Positions 10,044 to 17,456 of a stretch of 64,000 nt of DNA are shown here, in pieces. A program made the position numbers and the translations under genes. The stretch is from assembly GCF_016907435.1 (NCBI RefSeq), contig NZ_JAFBBZ010000001.1:1736001-1800000 (forward strand), given 5' to 3'. The notes beneath the pieces are model-generated. The model worked only from the letters and a program-made list of their open reading frames with translations, was not told where the DNA came from and searched no databases. Source of the stretch: Nocardioides salarius (GTDB taxonomy: Bacteria; Actinomycetota; Actinomycetes; Propionibacteriales; Nocardioidaceae). Every line of letters starts with the position of its first letter. Within the stretch, counting starts at the first letter, position 1.

Positions 10044-10352
10044 ATGGTCGTCCTGGGTCTGATCCTGCTCGCCGCCGGTGTCGTGACGATCCTGGCGGGG
10101 GTGCTGACGGCCGAGAACGCCGCGGGAATGGTGCAGGTGCTGGGGGTCGACGTCGGCGCCCCGACGCTCTTCCTGCTCGGGCTCGCCTCCGGCCTCGCGG
10201 TGCTGCTGGGCGCGGTGCTGGTCCGCTCGGGCACACGGCGCTCGCTGCAGGCCCGCCGCGAGCACAGGCAGCTCGAGGAGCTCTCGCAGAAGCTCGATGC
10301 CGTCGAGGCCGAGCGCCGCCGGGGCCCCGACCAGGACGACGCCTCGCACTGA
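10044..10352 (+). CDS. Small two-helix membrane protein of unknown function
   Basis: A 102-residue protein starting nine bases after the helicase stop, so likely co-transcribed. Two hydrophobic segments at about residues 3-22 and 42-64 flank a short extracytoplasmic loop, and a charged coiled-coil-like tail (SLQARREHRQLEELSQKLDA) follows. I do not recognise a named family; it faces the Tad operon convergently. Confidence 0.7.
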   Translation: MVVLGLILLAAGVVTILAGVLTAENAAGMVQVLGVDVGAPTLFLLGLASGLAVLLGAVLVRSGTRRSLQARREHRQLEELSQKLDAVEAERRRGPDQDDASH

Positions 10353-10361
10353 GGCGACAGC

Positions 10362-10724
10362 TCACGGCCCCGGGCCGGCCCGGGCGTGGCCCTCGATCAC
10401 CAGCACCCGGTCGAGGCCGGGCGGTGCGTCGACCCGCACGGTGACCAGCACCGCGGGCCGAGCAACCGCGGCGTCGGGCGTGCACGAGACCAGCTGGGCG
10501 CCGTTGCCGCGGGCGACCCGCTCGGCCGCCGCGCACGGGTCGCTGCGGGTGCTCGCGCCCGCGAGGGCGGCCAGGTCGGCGGCCGCCTGGGCACGCCGGT
10601 GCGCCACCACCACGGCGCCCAGCTCGGCGAGAGCCACGCCCAGCAGCAGGAGCAGACCGGCCATCGCGACCCCGAGCACGGTGGCCGCGCCCCGTGAGCC
10701 CGGTGAGCCCCGTGGAAGCGTCAC
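10362..10724 (-). CDS. TadE-like/Rv3654c-like small secreted protein of the Tad locus
   Basis: A 120-residue protein with a basic N-terminus, GAATVLGVAM, then a hydrophobic helix at about residues 12-35. Next comes AAADLAALAGA, typical of helicase/secretion-neighbourhood TadE-like proteins. Two cysteines (in DPCAAA and VSCTPD) are spaced as in the mycobacterial relative. Its start overlaps the stop of the upstream TadE gene by four bases. It is the last gene of the minus-strand Tad operon. Confidence 0.8.
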   Translation of the reverse strand: MTLPRGSPGSRGAATVLGVAMAGLLLLLGVALAELGAVVVAHRRAQAAADLAALAGASTRSDPCAAAERVARGNGAQLVSCTPDAAVARPAVLVTVRVDAPPGLDRVLVIEGHARAGPGP

Positions 10725-11116
10725 GGCGCCTCCTCCAGCGCGGTCGCGGTCGCCGAGACCTCGGCGCCGGGCAGCGAGCCGAGGAGCCCGCCGGGACCGG
10801 TGACGGTGCCGCTCACGGTGACCACGACGGTGCCGTCGGTGCGGGTGACCGCGACCCGGCTGCCGGCGGGCGCCACCCGCGCCCCGAGCTCCACCGCGCG
10901 CGACTCGTCGTCACCGCGGGCCAGCGCCCGGGCGGTCTCGCGGGCCGCGTCCACCGTGCGGAGCTGGGCCAGCCCCACGCTGAGCAACCAGGTCATGGCC
11001 ACCACGACCGCGAGCAGCAGCGGCAGCACCATCGCCAGCTCCGCGGTCACCGCACCGCGCTCGGGTCGCGCCGCCGCGCTGCGGGGTCGGCGCCGGCGGC
11101 GCGACCCGCGGCTCAC
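10721..11116 (-). CDS. TadE-family pseudopilin
   Basis: A 131-residue protein. A very basic head (SRGSRRRRRPRS) leads to ERGAVTAELAMVLPLLLAVV at about residues 19-38. This is a class III prepilin-like motif in which a glutamate follows the predicted processing region at the head of the hydrophobic helix. The rest is a small extracellular domain. It overlaps its neighbours on both sides by four bases. It probably forms a minor pilin of the Tad/Flp secretion apparatus. Confidence 0.85.
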   Translation of the reverse strand: MSRGSRRRRRPRSAAARPERGAVTAELAMVLPLLLAVVVAMTWLLSVGLAQLRTVDAARETARALARGDDESRAVELGARVAPAGSRVAVTRTDGTVVVTVSGTVTGPGGLLGSLPGAEVSATATALEEAP

Positions 11117-11358
11117 CCGATGCCCAGCAGGCCGAGCACGTGGTCGAACAACGTGGTCAGCAGCTGGTCACCGAACCCGCCGGTGAGCATCGTGTAGAGC
11201 AGGCCGGCCAGGCCCGCGCCGGCCGCGGTGCCGACGGCGTACTCGGCCGTGGTGATGCCGTCCTGGCCGCGGCCGGCCGCCATGCGGCGGCGGAGCCGAC
11301 CACGGCGGGTCGGGCCGGTGCGGGTCTGGTGGGTGGGGGTCTGGTCGTGTCGGGCCAC
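11113..11358 (-). CDS. DUF4244 Flp pilin-like protein
   Basis: An 81-residue protein with a basic N-terminal leader, then GQDGITTAEYAVGTAAGAGL and a hydrophobic tail. The TTAEYA element is the Flp-type prepilin cleavage region with the conserved glutamate, so this is the probable major pilin. The GTG at 11358 has a GAGGAGG site seven bases upstream, which fixes the start. A 149-bp gap separates it from tadC upstream, possibly with its own promoter for high expression. Confidence 0.87.
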   Translation of the reverse strand: MARHDQTPTHQTRTGPTRRGRLRRRMAAGRGQDGITTAEYAVGTAAGAGLAGLLYTMLTGGFGDQLLTTLFDHVLGLLGIG

Positions 11359-11507
11359 GGGTGGTCCTCCTCGTCGGGGCCGCGTGGTCGCGGCCGGGTG
11401 GGTCGAGCCTCCGCCCGCGGTGCCCGGCGCGGGGCCGGCCGCGCGCCGTGTGTGGGTGGCCGCGCCCGGGGACGGCCCTGTGGAGAGGTGCTGGCCCGCC
11501 GGCCGGC

Positions 11508-12230
11508 TCACAGGATCGTGCGCATCAGCCCTGCCGCGAGGGGCACGATGCCGACCAGGACGAACGCGGGCAGCAGGCACACACCCAGCGGCACCGCGGC
11601 CCGCACCCCTACCGAGCGCGCCAGGTCCTCGGCGTCGGCACGCGACTCGCGGGCCAGCGCGTCGGCGAGGTCCTCGACGGCCTCGACGACCGACGAGCCG
11701 CTGGTGTGGGCCCTGGCCAGCGCCCTGCCCAACGGAGCCAGCAGCGGGTCCTGCGCCACGTCGCGCCACACGGTGCCCGGGTCGACGCCCAGGCCCAGCC
11801 TCGAGGTCAGCACGACCAGGTGCTCGGCCGCCGGCCCCGGCAGCGCCGCGCAGGCGACCGCGACCGCCTCGCCGGGCGCCGCGCCCGAGCGCAGCGCCAC
11901 CGCCAGCAGCCCGACCAGGTGCGGCAGGTCGCGCCGCACCTGCTCGCGACGACGACGCGCCGCCGGCGGCTCGGACCGGCCGACCAGCACCCAGACCACC
12001 ACTGCCACCACTGGCCCCACGACGGCACCGGTGGCCCCACCGAGGAGCGTCGGGCCGACCGCCGCGGCAGCCCCGGCCAGCAGCAGCCGGTGGCGCCGCA
12101 TCCACCCGTCGGCGCTGGTCGGCCGACCCGTGGCGGACCCGACGGGCACGACGCCGAGCCTGCCGCGGGCCGGAGGCAGGGCGAGGAGGATCGAGGCCGC
12201 GGCCACCAGCGCGACCGCCCAGGGGCTCAC
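11508..12230 (-). CDS. Type II secretion system F-family protein (TadC-like)
   Basis: A 240-residue membrane protein. Hydrophobic segments lie at the N-terminus (about 5-18), at 50-80 and at the C-terminus (about 215-235). Between them is the T2SSF cytoplasmic domain with RRDLPHLVGLLAVALRSGAA and GVDPGTVWRDVA. It would be an inner-membrane platform subunit. The GTG at 12230 sits right after the tadB stop (7-bp gap). Confidence 0.85.
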   Translation of the reverse strand: MSPWAVALVAAASILLALPPARGRLGVVPVGSATGRPTSADGWMRRHRLLLAGAAAAVGPTLLGGATGAVVGPVVAVVVWVLVGRSEPPAARRRREQVRRDLPHLVGLLAVALRSGAAPGEAVAVACAALPGPAAEHLVVLTSRLGLGVDPGTVWRDVAQDPLLAPLGRALARAHTSGSSVVEAVEDLADALARESRADAEDLARSVGVRAAVPLGVCLLPAFVLVGIVPLAAGLMRTIL

Positions 12231-12237
12231 CGCGCGC

Positions 12238-13056
12238 TCACGCCGCGCGCCCGGCCTCGCGGGCCAGCGCCTCGATCCACGCCAGGCCCGCCACCGCCAG
12301 CCCGACCCCGCCGGCCAGGCACGCCAGGCCCACCGGGTGGCCGAGCAGGAACGCGACCGGGTCGCCACCGGCTCCCGAGCCCATCAGCAGCGCCGCGACC
12401 GGCAGCACCGCCACCAGCCGGGCGGTCGCCCGCGCCGAGGCCAGCTCGCCGGCCACGATCCGCCGGGTGCCGCGGGCGCGCCTCAGGTCGGCCCCGACGC
12501 GCGCCACGGCGTGGGACAGCCCGTGACCCGTGCGGTGGGCGACCTGCCAGGCCGCCGCCACCAACCGCAGGTCGCCGGCTCCGGCGACCTCCGAGGCCGC
12601 CCGCCAGGCCGCCGGCACGTCGGCGCCGACCCGGTGGGCCTCGGCCACGGGCGCCAGCAGCGCCCACTCGTCGGCGGCCCGGTCGAGCGCCGCGCCGGGC
12701 GGCCGGCCGGCGGCGAGCTCGGCGGCCAGCGCCTCGCAGGTCTCCCGCACCCGCTCCGAGCGCTCCTGGGCCTGGACGTCGCGCCGGCGCCGCCGGGACA
12801 GCCCGAGCAGGGCCCACGCCGCTGCCAGTGCCACGAGACCGGGCACCAGGATCCGCAGCAGCCCCGTCACCAGCCCCGTCACCAGCACCGCGAGCAGCAC
12901 CCCGAGCACCCCGGTCGCGACGGCGAGCAGCCCCCGGCGGCCGGCGGCCCACCCGCGGGACGCGGCCGGCGAGGGGCGCAGCAGCAGCGCCGCCGCCCCC
13001 GCGGCCGACACCGTGGCCAGCAGGGCCGCCATGCCCGGCACGCCCTGGCTCACCAC
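12238..13056 (-). CDS. Type II secretion system F-family protein (TadB-like)
   Basis: A 272-residue membrane protein: N-terminal helix, a long hydrophobic stretch at about 38-85, the T2SSF domain (ETCEALAAELAAGRPPGAAL near 105-125, then GDLRLVAAAWQVAHRTGHGL), and two C-terminal helices. It forms the inner-membrane platform together with the downstream TadC-like protein. Two adjacent GTG codons are possible starts (13056 or 13053). It lies 7 bp from the ATPase gene. Confidence 0.86.
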   Translation of the reverse strand: MVSQGVPGMAALLATVSAAGAAALLLRPSPAASRGWAAGRRGLLAVATGVLGVLLAVLVTGLVTGLLRILVPGLVALAAAWALLGLSRRRRRDVQAQERSERVRETCEALAAELAAGRPPGAALDRAADEWALLAPVAEAHRVGADVPAAWRAASEVAGAGDLRLVAAAWQVAHRTGHGLSHAVARVGADLRRARGTRRIVAGELASARATARLVAVLPVAALLMGSGAGGDPVAFLLGHPVGLACLAGGVGLAVAGLAWIEALAREAGRAA

Positions 13057-13063
13057 GGCCGGC

Positions 13064-14239
13064 TCACGCCTGGCTCCGCTCGAGCAGGGCCGCGAGCCGG
13101 TCGGCGCCCGGGCCGTCCTGCACCCGGTCGGCGTCGAGGCGGGCTGCGGTCAGCATCCGCACCAGCCCGTCGCGGCCACGCTCGGGCACGGCCACCTCGC
13201 GGATGCGGCGTACGCCGTCGGGGCCCCGGGCCAGGTGCAGCACCAGGTGCACCCCCGAGGCGAGCTGGCTGTGGGTGGCGGCCCGGTCGAGCCCGGCGGC
13301 CAGGGCCAGTGCCTCGACGCGCGCCGGCACGTCGGCGGCGGAGTTGGCGTGCAGGGTGCCGCAGCCGCCCTCGTGGCCGGTGTTGAGCGCCGCGAGCAGG
13401 TCGACGACCTCGGCGCCCCGCACCTCCCCGACCACCAGCCGGTCGGGCCGCATCCGCAGCGCCTGGCGCACCAGGGTGCGCACGTCGACGGCCCCGGCGC
13501 CCTCGATGTTGGCGGGCCGGCCCTCGAGGCCCACCACGTGGGGGTGGTCGGGGCGCAGCTCGGAGGAGTCCTCGACGAGCACGAGCCGCTCGGCGGGGTC
13601 GACCAGCCCGAGCAGGCCGGCCAGCAGCGTGGTCTTGCCGCTGCCGGTGCCTCCCGTGACCAGGAAGGCGCAGCGTGAGGCCACGACCGCCCGCAGCAGC
13701 CGGGCCCCCGCGGCCGGCAGGGAGCCCTCGGCCACCAGGTCGTCGACACGGATGGCGCGGGTCGGTGGCACGCGCAGCGAGATGGAGGTGCCCGGACGCG
13801 CCACCGGCGCCAGCACCGCGTGCAGGCGGGTGCCGTCGGGCAGCCGCACGTCGGCGTACGGCGTCGCGTCGTCGAGGCGACGCCCGGCGGCGGCCGCCAG
13901 CCGCTGGGCCAGGCGTCGCACCGCGTCGTCGTCGGGGAAGACCACCCCGGTCGGCTCGAGGCCCTGCCCACGGTCGAGCACGACCTGCGCGGGCCCGTTG
14001 ACCAGCACGTCGGTGACGCCGGGGCGGCGCAGCAGCGGCTCGAGCGGGCCGGCGCCCAGCACGTCGCGGCGCAGCGCCTCGTGGACGGCCAGCACCGTGG
14101 TGTCGCCGACGGGGCGACCGGCGGCCCGCAGGGCGGTCGCCACGCGGTGCGGGGTCAGCGGCCCCGGATCGCGCGCCAGGTGGGCCCGGACCGCCTCGAC
14201 CAGGTCGGCGACACCGGCCGGCTCCGACGGCTGGCTCAC
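13064..14239 (-). CDS. TadA/CpaF-family secretion ATPase
   Basis: A 391-residue GspE-superfamily ATPase. The N-terminal domain contains GVTDVLVNGPAQVVLDRG. Walker A is GGTGSGKTTLLAGLLGL near residue 200. An Asp box with VLVEDSSELRP, the RMRPDRLVVGEVRGAEVVDL Walker B region and LNTGHEGGCGTLHANS His box follow. It would energise assembly of the Flp-like pilus. The GTG start overlaps the stop of the TadZ-like gene (GTGA). Confidence 0.93.
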   Translation of the reverse strand: MSQPSEPAGVADLVEAVRAHLARDPGPLTPHRVATALRAAGRPVGDTTVLAVHEALRRDVLGAGPLEPLLRRPGVTDVLVNGPAQVVLDRGQGLEPTGVVFPDDDAVRRLAQRLAAAAGRRLDDATPYADVRLPDGTRLHAVLAPVARPGTSISLRVPPTRAIRVDDLVAEGSLPAAGARLLRAVVASRCAFLVTGGTGSGKTTLLAGLLGLVDPAERLVLVEDSSELRPDHPHVVGLEGRPANIEGAGAVDVRTLVRQALRMRPDRLVVGEVRGAEVVDLLAALNTGHEGGCGTLHANSAADVPARVEALALAAGLDRAATHSQLASGVHLVLHLARGPDGVRRIREVAVPERGRDGLVRMLTAARLDADRVQDGPGADRLAALLERSQA

Positions 14240-15369
14240 GCCGCCTCACCGAGGACCTCGAGCCGGTCGAGCAGCCCCGCGGCGGTGCGCGCGAGCACGC
14301 CGCGGGGCGACCTGGCCGGGCCGCGCCCGAGGTCGACGGCCTCGTCGAGGCCGCGCTGGTCGCCCATGGTGGCCAGCACCGGCGCTCCGACCGTCCGGCG
14401 CACCAGCGTCGGGTCGGCGGAGCCCCGCACCACCAGCCGGGTGCGGCCGGGGTCGCCGAGCCGGGCGCAGACCCGGGCCGCGGAGGCCAGGCCGGGGACC
14501 GTCGGCACCACGACGACGAGGACCAGGTCGCAGTGGGCGACCACCTCCTCGGCCACCGGCCCGAGCACCCGCGGCAGGTCGACCACCACCGTCTCGTGCC
14601 CGCGGCGGGCCGCCGAGAGCGCCTCGCGGACCGCGAAGGGCGCCAGCACCTCGGCGACCCCGGGCGGCCAGGTCAGCACACCCAGGTCGCGCTCGCGGGG
14701 CACCGCGTCGCGCAGCGAGCGGGCGCTGAGCCGACCGGTGGTGCGCCCCAGCGAGTCCCAGCGCACCCCGTCGCGCCCGTCGAGGCCCAGCACCCGGTCG
14801 AGCCCGGGCCCGGCCGCGTCGGCGTCGACCACCAGCGTCGGGCCGCGAGCGGCGGCCCGCTGGCCCAGCGCGCAGGCCAGCGTGGTCGCGCCGGCGCCGC
14901 CGGACCCGCCCACCACGCCCACCACCCGCGCCGGGCGCACCCGCGCCTCGCCGAGGTCGGTGAGCAGCTCGGTCAGCCAACCGGCCGATGCCGGCAGGTC
15001 GGAGACGTCCGCGGCCCCGACCGCCAGCGCGAGACGGAACAGGTCGTCGGGGACCACGCGGGTGCTGACCACGTGCACCCGGGCCCGGCGTGGAGGGCCG
15101 AGCACGGCCATCTCACCGGCCAGGTCGGCCCCGAGCAGCACCAGCGGGGTCCGCGACCAGCGGCGCAGGGCCTGGGCCGGTTCCCCGGTGGTGGCCAGGG
15201 CGCTCCCGGCGGCCGCCGCGAGACGCCCGACCTCGTCGAGCAGGTCGGGGTCGCGGGTGACCAGCAGCGCCGGCTCGGGCTCGGGACCGGCGGCCGGACC
15301 CCCGTTCGGGCCCGCGGCACCGGTCGTGGCGGCTTCGGTCAGGGAGGAGGTGCTGCGCAGAGGGCTCAT
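14236..15369 (-). CDS. Ssd/CpaE (TadZ)-like P-loop ATPase
   Basis: A 377-residue protein. The first ~130 residues form a receiver-like domain (ALLVTRDPDLLDEVGRLAA). A MinD/ParA-type domain with a deviant Walker A GGSGGAGATTLA follows near residue 150, then DLPRVLGPVAEEV. In M. tuberculosis the protein in this position is Ssd, a septum-site regulator; in other bacteria CpaE/TadZ localises the pilus machine. I set the start at the ATG at 15369; an upstream GTG would add 48 low-complexity residues. It is the first gene of the Tad operon and diverges from the HAD gene. Confidence 0.83.
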   Translation of the reverse strand: MSPLRSTSSLTEAATTGAAGPNGGPAAGPEPEPALLVTRDPDLLDEVGRLAAAAGSALATTGEPAQALRRWSRTPLVLLGADLAGEMAVLGPPRRARVHVVSTRVVPDDLFRLALAVGAADVSDLPASAGWLTELLTDLGEARVRPARVVGVVGGSGGAGATTLACALGQRAAARGPTLVVDADAAGPGLDRVLGLDGRDGVRWDSLGRTTGRLSARSLRDAVPRERDLGVLTWPPGVAEVLAPFAVREALSAARRGHETVVVDLPRVLGPVAEEVVAHCDLVLVVVVPTVPGLASAARVCARLGDPGRTRLVVRGSADPTLVRRTVGAPVLATMGDQRGLDEAVDLGRGPARSPRGVLARTAAGLLDRLEVLGEAA

Positions 15370-15529
15370 GGGGCCACGCTGCCCGGCGTACGACGCCCGG
15401 CCGGGCGTCCCGGCCGCGGGCTGTGGACGGGGCCGCGGCAGCGGTGCCCTGTGCAGCCGAGACGGCCCGGCCCGGCCGCCCGGACCGGCGGGTCCCGACC
15501 GGGACGCCGCCACCCCCTAGGCTCGACCC

Positions 15530-16306
15530 ATGACCGCCTCAGCGGCTTTCTTCGACCTCGACAAGACGATCATCGCCAAGTCGAGCACGCTGGCCTTCAG
15601 CAAGCCCTTCCAGGCCGGGGGCCTGATCTCGCGGCGAGCCGTGCTGCGCTCGGCGTACGCGCAGTTCCTCTACCTCGTCGGGGGCGCCGACCACGACCAG
15701 ATGGAGAAGCTGCGCCAGTTCATGTCGCAGCTGTGCAAGGGCTGGGACGTCGCGACCGTCAACGAGATCGTCGCCGAGACCCTGCACCACGTGGTCGACC
15801 CGATCGTCTACGACGAGGCGGTCGCGCTCATCGAGGAGCACCGGGCCGCGGGCCGCGACATCGTCATCGTCTCCGCCTCGGGCACCGAGGTCGTCGAGCC
15901 GATCGGTGAGCTGCTCGGCGCCGACACCGTGGTGGCGACCCGCATGGAGGTCGAGGACGGCTGCTACACCGGCGAGATCGCGACCTACGTCTACGCCGAG
16001 CAGAAGGCGGTGGAGATCCGCGAGCTGGCCGAGCGGCGCGGCTACGACCTCGAGACCTGCTACGCCTACAGCGACTCGGTCACCGACGTGCCGATGCTCG
16101 AGGCCGTCGGGCACCCCTTCGTCGTCAACCCCGACAAGGAGCTGCGACGCACCGCCACCGAGCGGGACTGGCCGGTGCTGGTCTTCATGCGCCCGGTGGC
16201 GCTGCGGGGCCGGGTGCGGGTGCGCCCGACCCTGGCAGCGCTCGCCGTGGGCGGCGCGGTGGCCGTGGGCGGGGTCGTCTGGGCGGGCCGGCGCCGGGTC
16301 GACTGA
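15530..16306 (+). CDS. HAD-IB family phosphatase (SerB-like, membrane-tailed)
   Basis: A 258-residue protein. Motif I is FFDLDKT (residues 7-13), with the nucleophile and acid/base aspartates; motif II is IVSASGTE; motif III/IV is YAYSDSVTDVPML, the metal-binding region. The family includes phosphoserine phosphatase-like enzymes of unknown substrate. The C-terminus carries a hydrophobic helix (about 232-250) followed by GRRRVD, so the enzyme is probably tail-anchored. It matches Rv3661 in position. The ATG at 15530 follows CTAGGCT, a plausible leaderless -10 region. Confidence 0.9.
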   Translation: MTASAAFFDLDKTIIAKSSTLAFSKPFQAGGLISRRAVLRSAYAQFLYLVGGADHDQMEKLRQFMSQLCKGWDVATVNEIVAETLHHVVDPIVYDEAVALIEEHRAAGRDIVIVSASGTEVVEPIGELLGADTVVATRMEVEDGCYTGEIATYVYAEQKAVEIRELAERRGYDLETCYAYSDSVTDVPMLEAVGHPFVVNPDKELRRTATERDWPVLVFMRPVALRGRVRVRPTLAALAVGGAVAVGGVVWAGRRRVD

Positions 16307-16327
16307 CCCGCTGCATTTTCCTGCCGA

Positions 16328-16365
16328 CCCCTTGTGTCGTGGCCCACATCGGCGTACACAAGGGG
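16328..16365 (+). promoter_or_regulatory. Promoter within a 10-bp hyphenated dyad, upstream of a candidate ncRNA
   Basis: CCCCTTGTGT (16328-16337) and ACACAAGGGG (16356-16365) form a perfect inverted repeat with an 18-bp spacer. The arms contain a -35-like TTGTGT (16332-16337) and a -10-like TACACA (16355-16360) exactly 17 bp apart. The geometry fits a sigma-A promoter overlapped by an operator, or a structured site. The interval has clearly lower GC than its neighbours. Confidence 0.5.
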
Positions 16366-16366
16366 G

Positions 16367-16545
16367 TACCAACTCAACAGACGTACACGTGACCAGGGGT
16401 ACCCACGCGGCGACCTACCCTTCCTACAGGGCGCTTGTCGACGGAAGACTTCCGAGACAGCTTACGAGTGCACGCTTGGTAGCCAGCCAGGACACGTGTC
16501 AGCGATGGCCCCGCGGAGCTCTGCTCCCGGGGCCATCTGCTTTCC
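16367..16545 (+). ncRNA. Candidate Ms1-like (6S-analogue) small RNA
   Basis: No coding sequence fits the 383-bp gap between the HAD gene and the Fic-like gene. In mycobacteria the gap between the same two neighbours (Rv3661 and Rv3662c) encodes MTS2823/Ms1, an abundant RNA that binds core RNA polymerase; Streptomyces has a related RNA in this region. Here a 17-bp-spaced promoter precedes, and a strong terminator ends, an interval of about 180 nt with lower GC and local inverted repeats (GGAAG/CTTCC near 16443-16454; GACACGTGTC at 16491-16500). Identification rests on synteny and signals, not on primary-sequence recognition. The 5' end is an estimate. Confidence 0.5.
16504..16537 (+). terminator. 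Rho-independent terminator of the candidate ncRNA
   Basis: GATGGCCCCG pairs perfectly with CGGGGCCATC; inside it GGAGC pairs with GCTCC around a TCT loop. The stem totals 15 bp with one unpaired base and is followed by TGCTTTCC. It lies about 200 bp after the HAD stop, consistent with ending a separate transcript. Confidence 0.75.
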
Positions 16546-16547
16546 GG

Positions 16548-16576
16548 CCGTCGCCCGGCCTCCGGCCGGGCGACGG
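16548..16576. terminator. Second hairpin, perfect 13-bp stem
   Basis: CCGTCGCCCGGCC and its complement are separated by a TCC loop, ten bases beyond the previous hairpin. It may back up that terminator or terminate transcription from the opposing Fic-like gene. Confidence 0.6.
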
Positions 16577-16689
16577 ACCCGGAAAGGGTCGAGCAAGCGC
16601 CGCGGCCGAGGAACGAGGCCGCGACGCGCGTGTCGAGGCACCAGTCACCGATGGGCGGACGAGGCCCGAGCCCTCAGCCCGGGGAGCCC

Positions 16690-17421
16690 TCAGCCCTCCG
16701 CGGGCCGCCGCAACGGCGACGCCTCGGCGGCGGCGGCGTACGCCTCGGTGGCGTAGAGCAGCCAGGAGTGCACGCCGGCGTCGCCGCCGGTGGCGTAGCC
16801 GCGCAGGTTCGACTCGTAGGCCTCGCGCAGCGCCAGGTGGCCGGCCTCGGGCACCACCAGCGACTTCTCGTCGACGCCGCGCGCGACCAGCACGAGACGC
16901 TCGGCGGCGCGGGCGACCAGACCGTTGTGGGAGGCGAACGGGGCGGCGGTGGCCAGGTCGGCGTGCACCACCGCGGCCACCAGGAGCCCGGGCGAGCCGG
17001 CGCTGGAGGTGATCAGGTCGGCGAGGTCGCGCAGCCGGCCGGCCGACTCGGCGTCGCGGGGCCGGCCCCGCTGCTCGGCGGGCAGGCTCGAGGCGGACGC
17101 GAGGGCGTGCAGCCGGGCCAGCGCCTGCAGGGGCGAGCGGCCCAGGGTGGGCACCAGCGAGAGCAGCTCGGTCGACAGGCGCAGCGCGTCCTGGGCGACG
17201 GCGTCGCCCTCGCCGGCGCGCACCTGGGCCAGCGTCGAGGTCGAGCCCTCGAGCGTGGCGCTGGCGTGCGCACCGCGCAGCAGCGACTCCCCCGTGGTCT
17301 CGGGGCTGGTGCGCCGCAGCCCGCGGTCGCGCAGCACGACGTCGATGCCGTCGCGGGCGGCGGCCAGGCCGCTGGGCACACCCTCGAGCGACACCAGCCA
17401 GGACAACGGATCGGTGGTCAC
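16690..17421 (-). CDS. Fic-fold protein with degenerate active site (Rv3662c-like)
   Basis: A 243-residue protein. Residues 54-59 (SATLEG) match the Fic inhibitory-helix motif S/T-x3-E-G/N. Residues 153-171 align with the Fic catalytic region, HPFxDGNGRxxR, but read APFASHNGLVAR: the catalytic His is Ala160, the metal-binding acid is Ser164 and the first phosphate-binding Arg is Leu168, while NG and the last Arg remain. AMP transfer by the normal mechanism is therefore unlikely. The GTG at 17421 diverges from the methyltransferase with only 35 bp between starts. Mycobacterial relatives are annotated as hypothetical or oxidoreductase; I see no cofactor motif supporting the latter. Confidence 0.75.
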   Translation of the reverse strand: MTTDPLSWLVSLEGVPSGLAAARDGIDVVLRDRGLRRTSPETTGESLLRGAHASATLEGSTSTLAQVRAGEGDAVAQDALRLSTELLSLVPTLGRSPLQALARLHALASASSLPAEQRGRPRDAESAGRLRDLADLITSSAGSPGLLVAAVVHADLATAAPFASHNGLVARAAERLVLVARGVDEKSLVVPEAGHLALREAYESNLRGYATGGDAGVHSWLLYATEAYAAAAEASPLRRPAEG

Positions 17422-17456
17422 GGCGTCGAGGGTATCCAGCCGATACGCTCGACCCG

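Noticed and set aside
7488..10349. A 953-codon open frame on the minus strand
   Set aside because: Antisense to the helicase, which has all SF2 motifs; no recognisable domain in the shadow.
16307..16689. 6C RNA or a tRNA gene in the gap
   Set aside because: The two C-rich loops of 6C RNA are not visible, and no cloverleaf with acceptor and T-arm consensus could be drawn.
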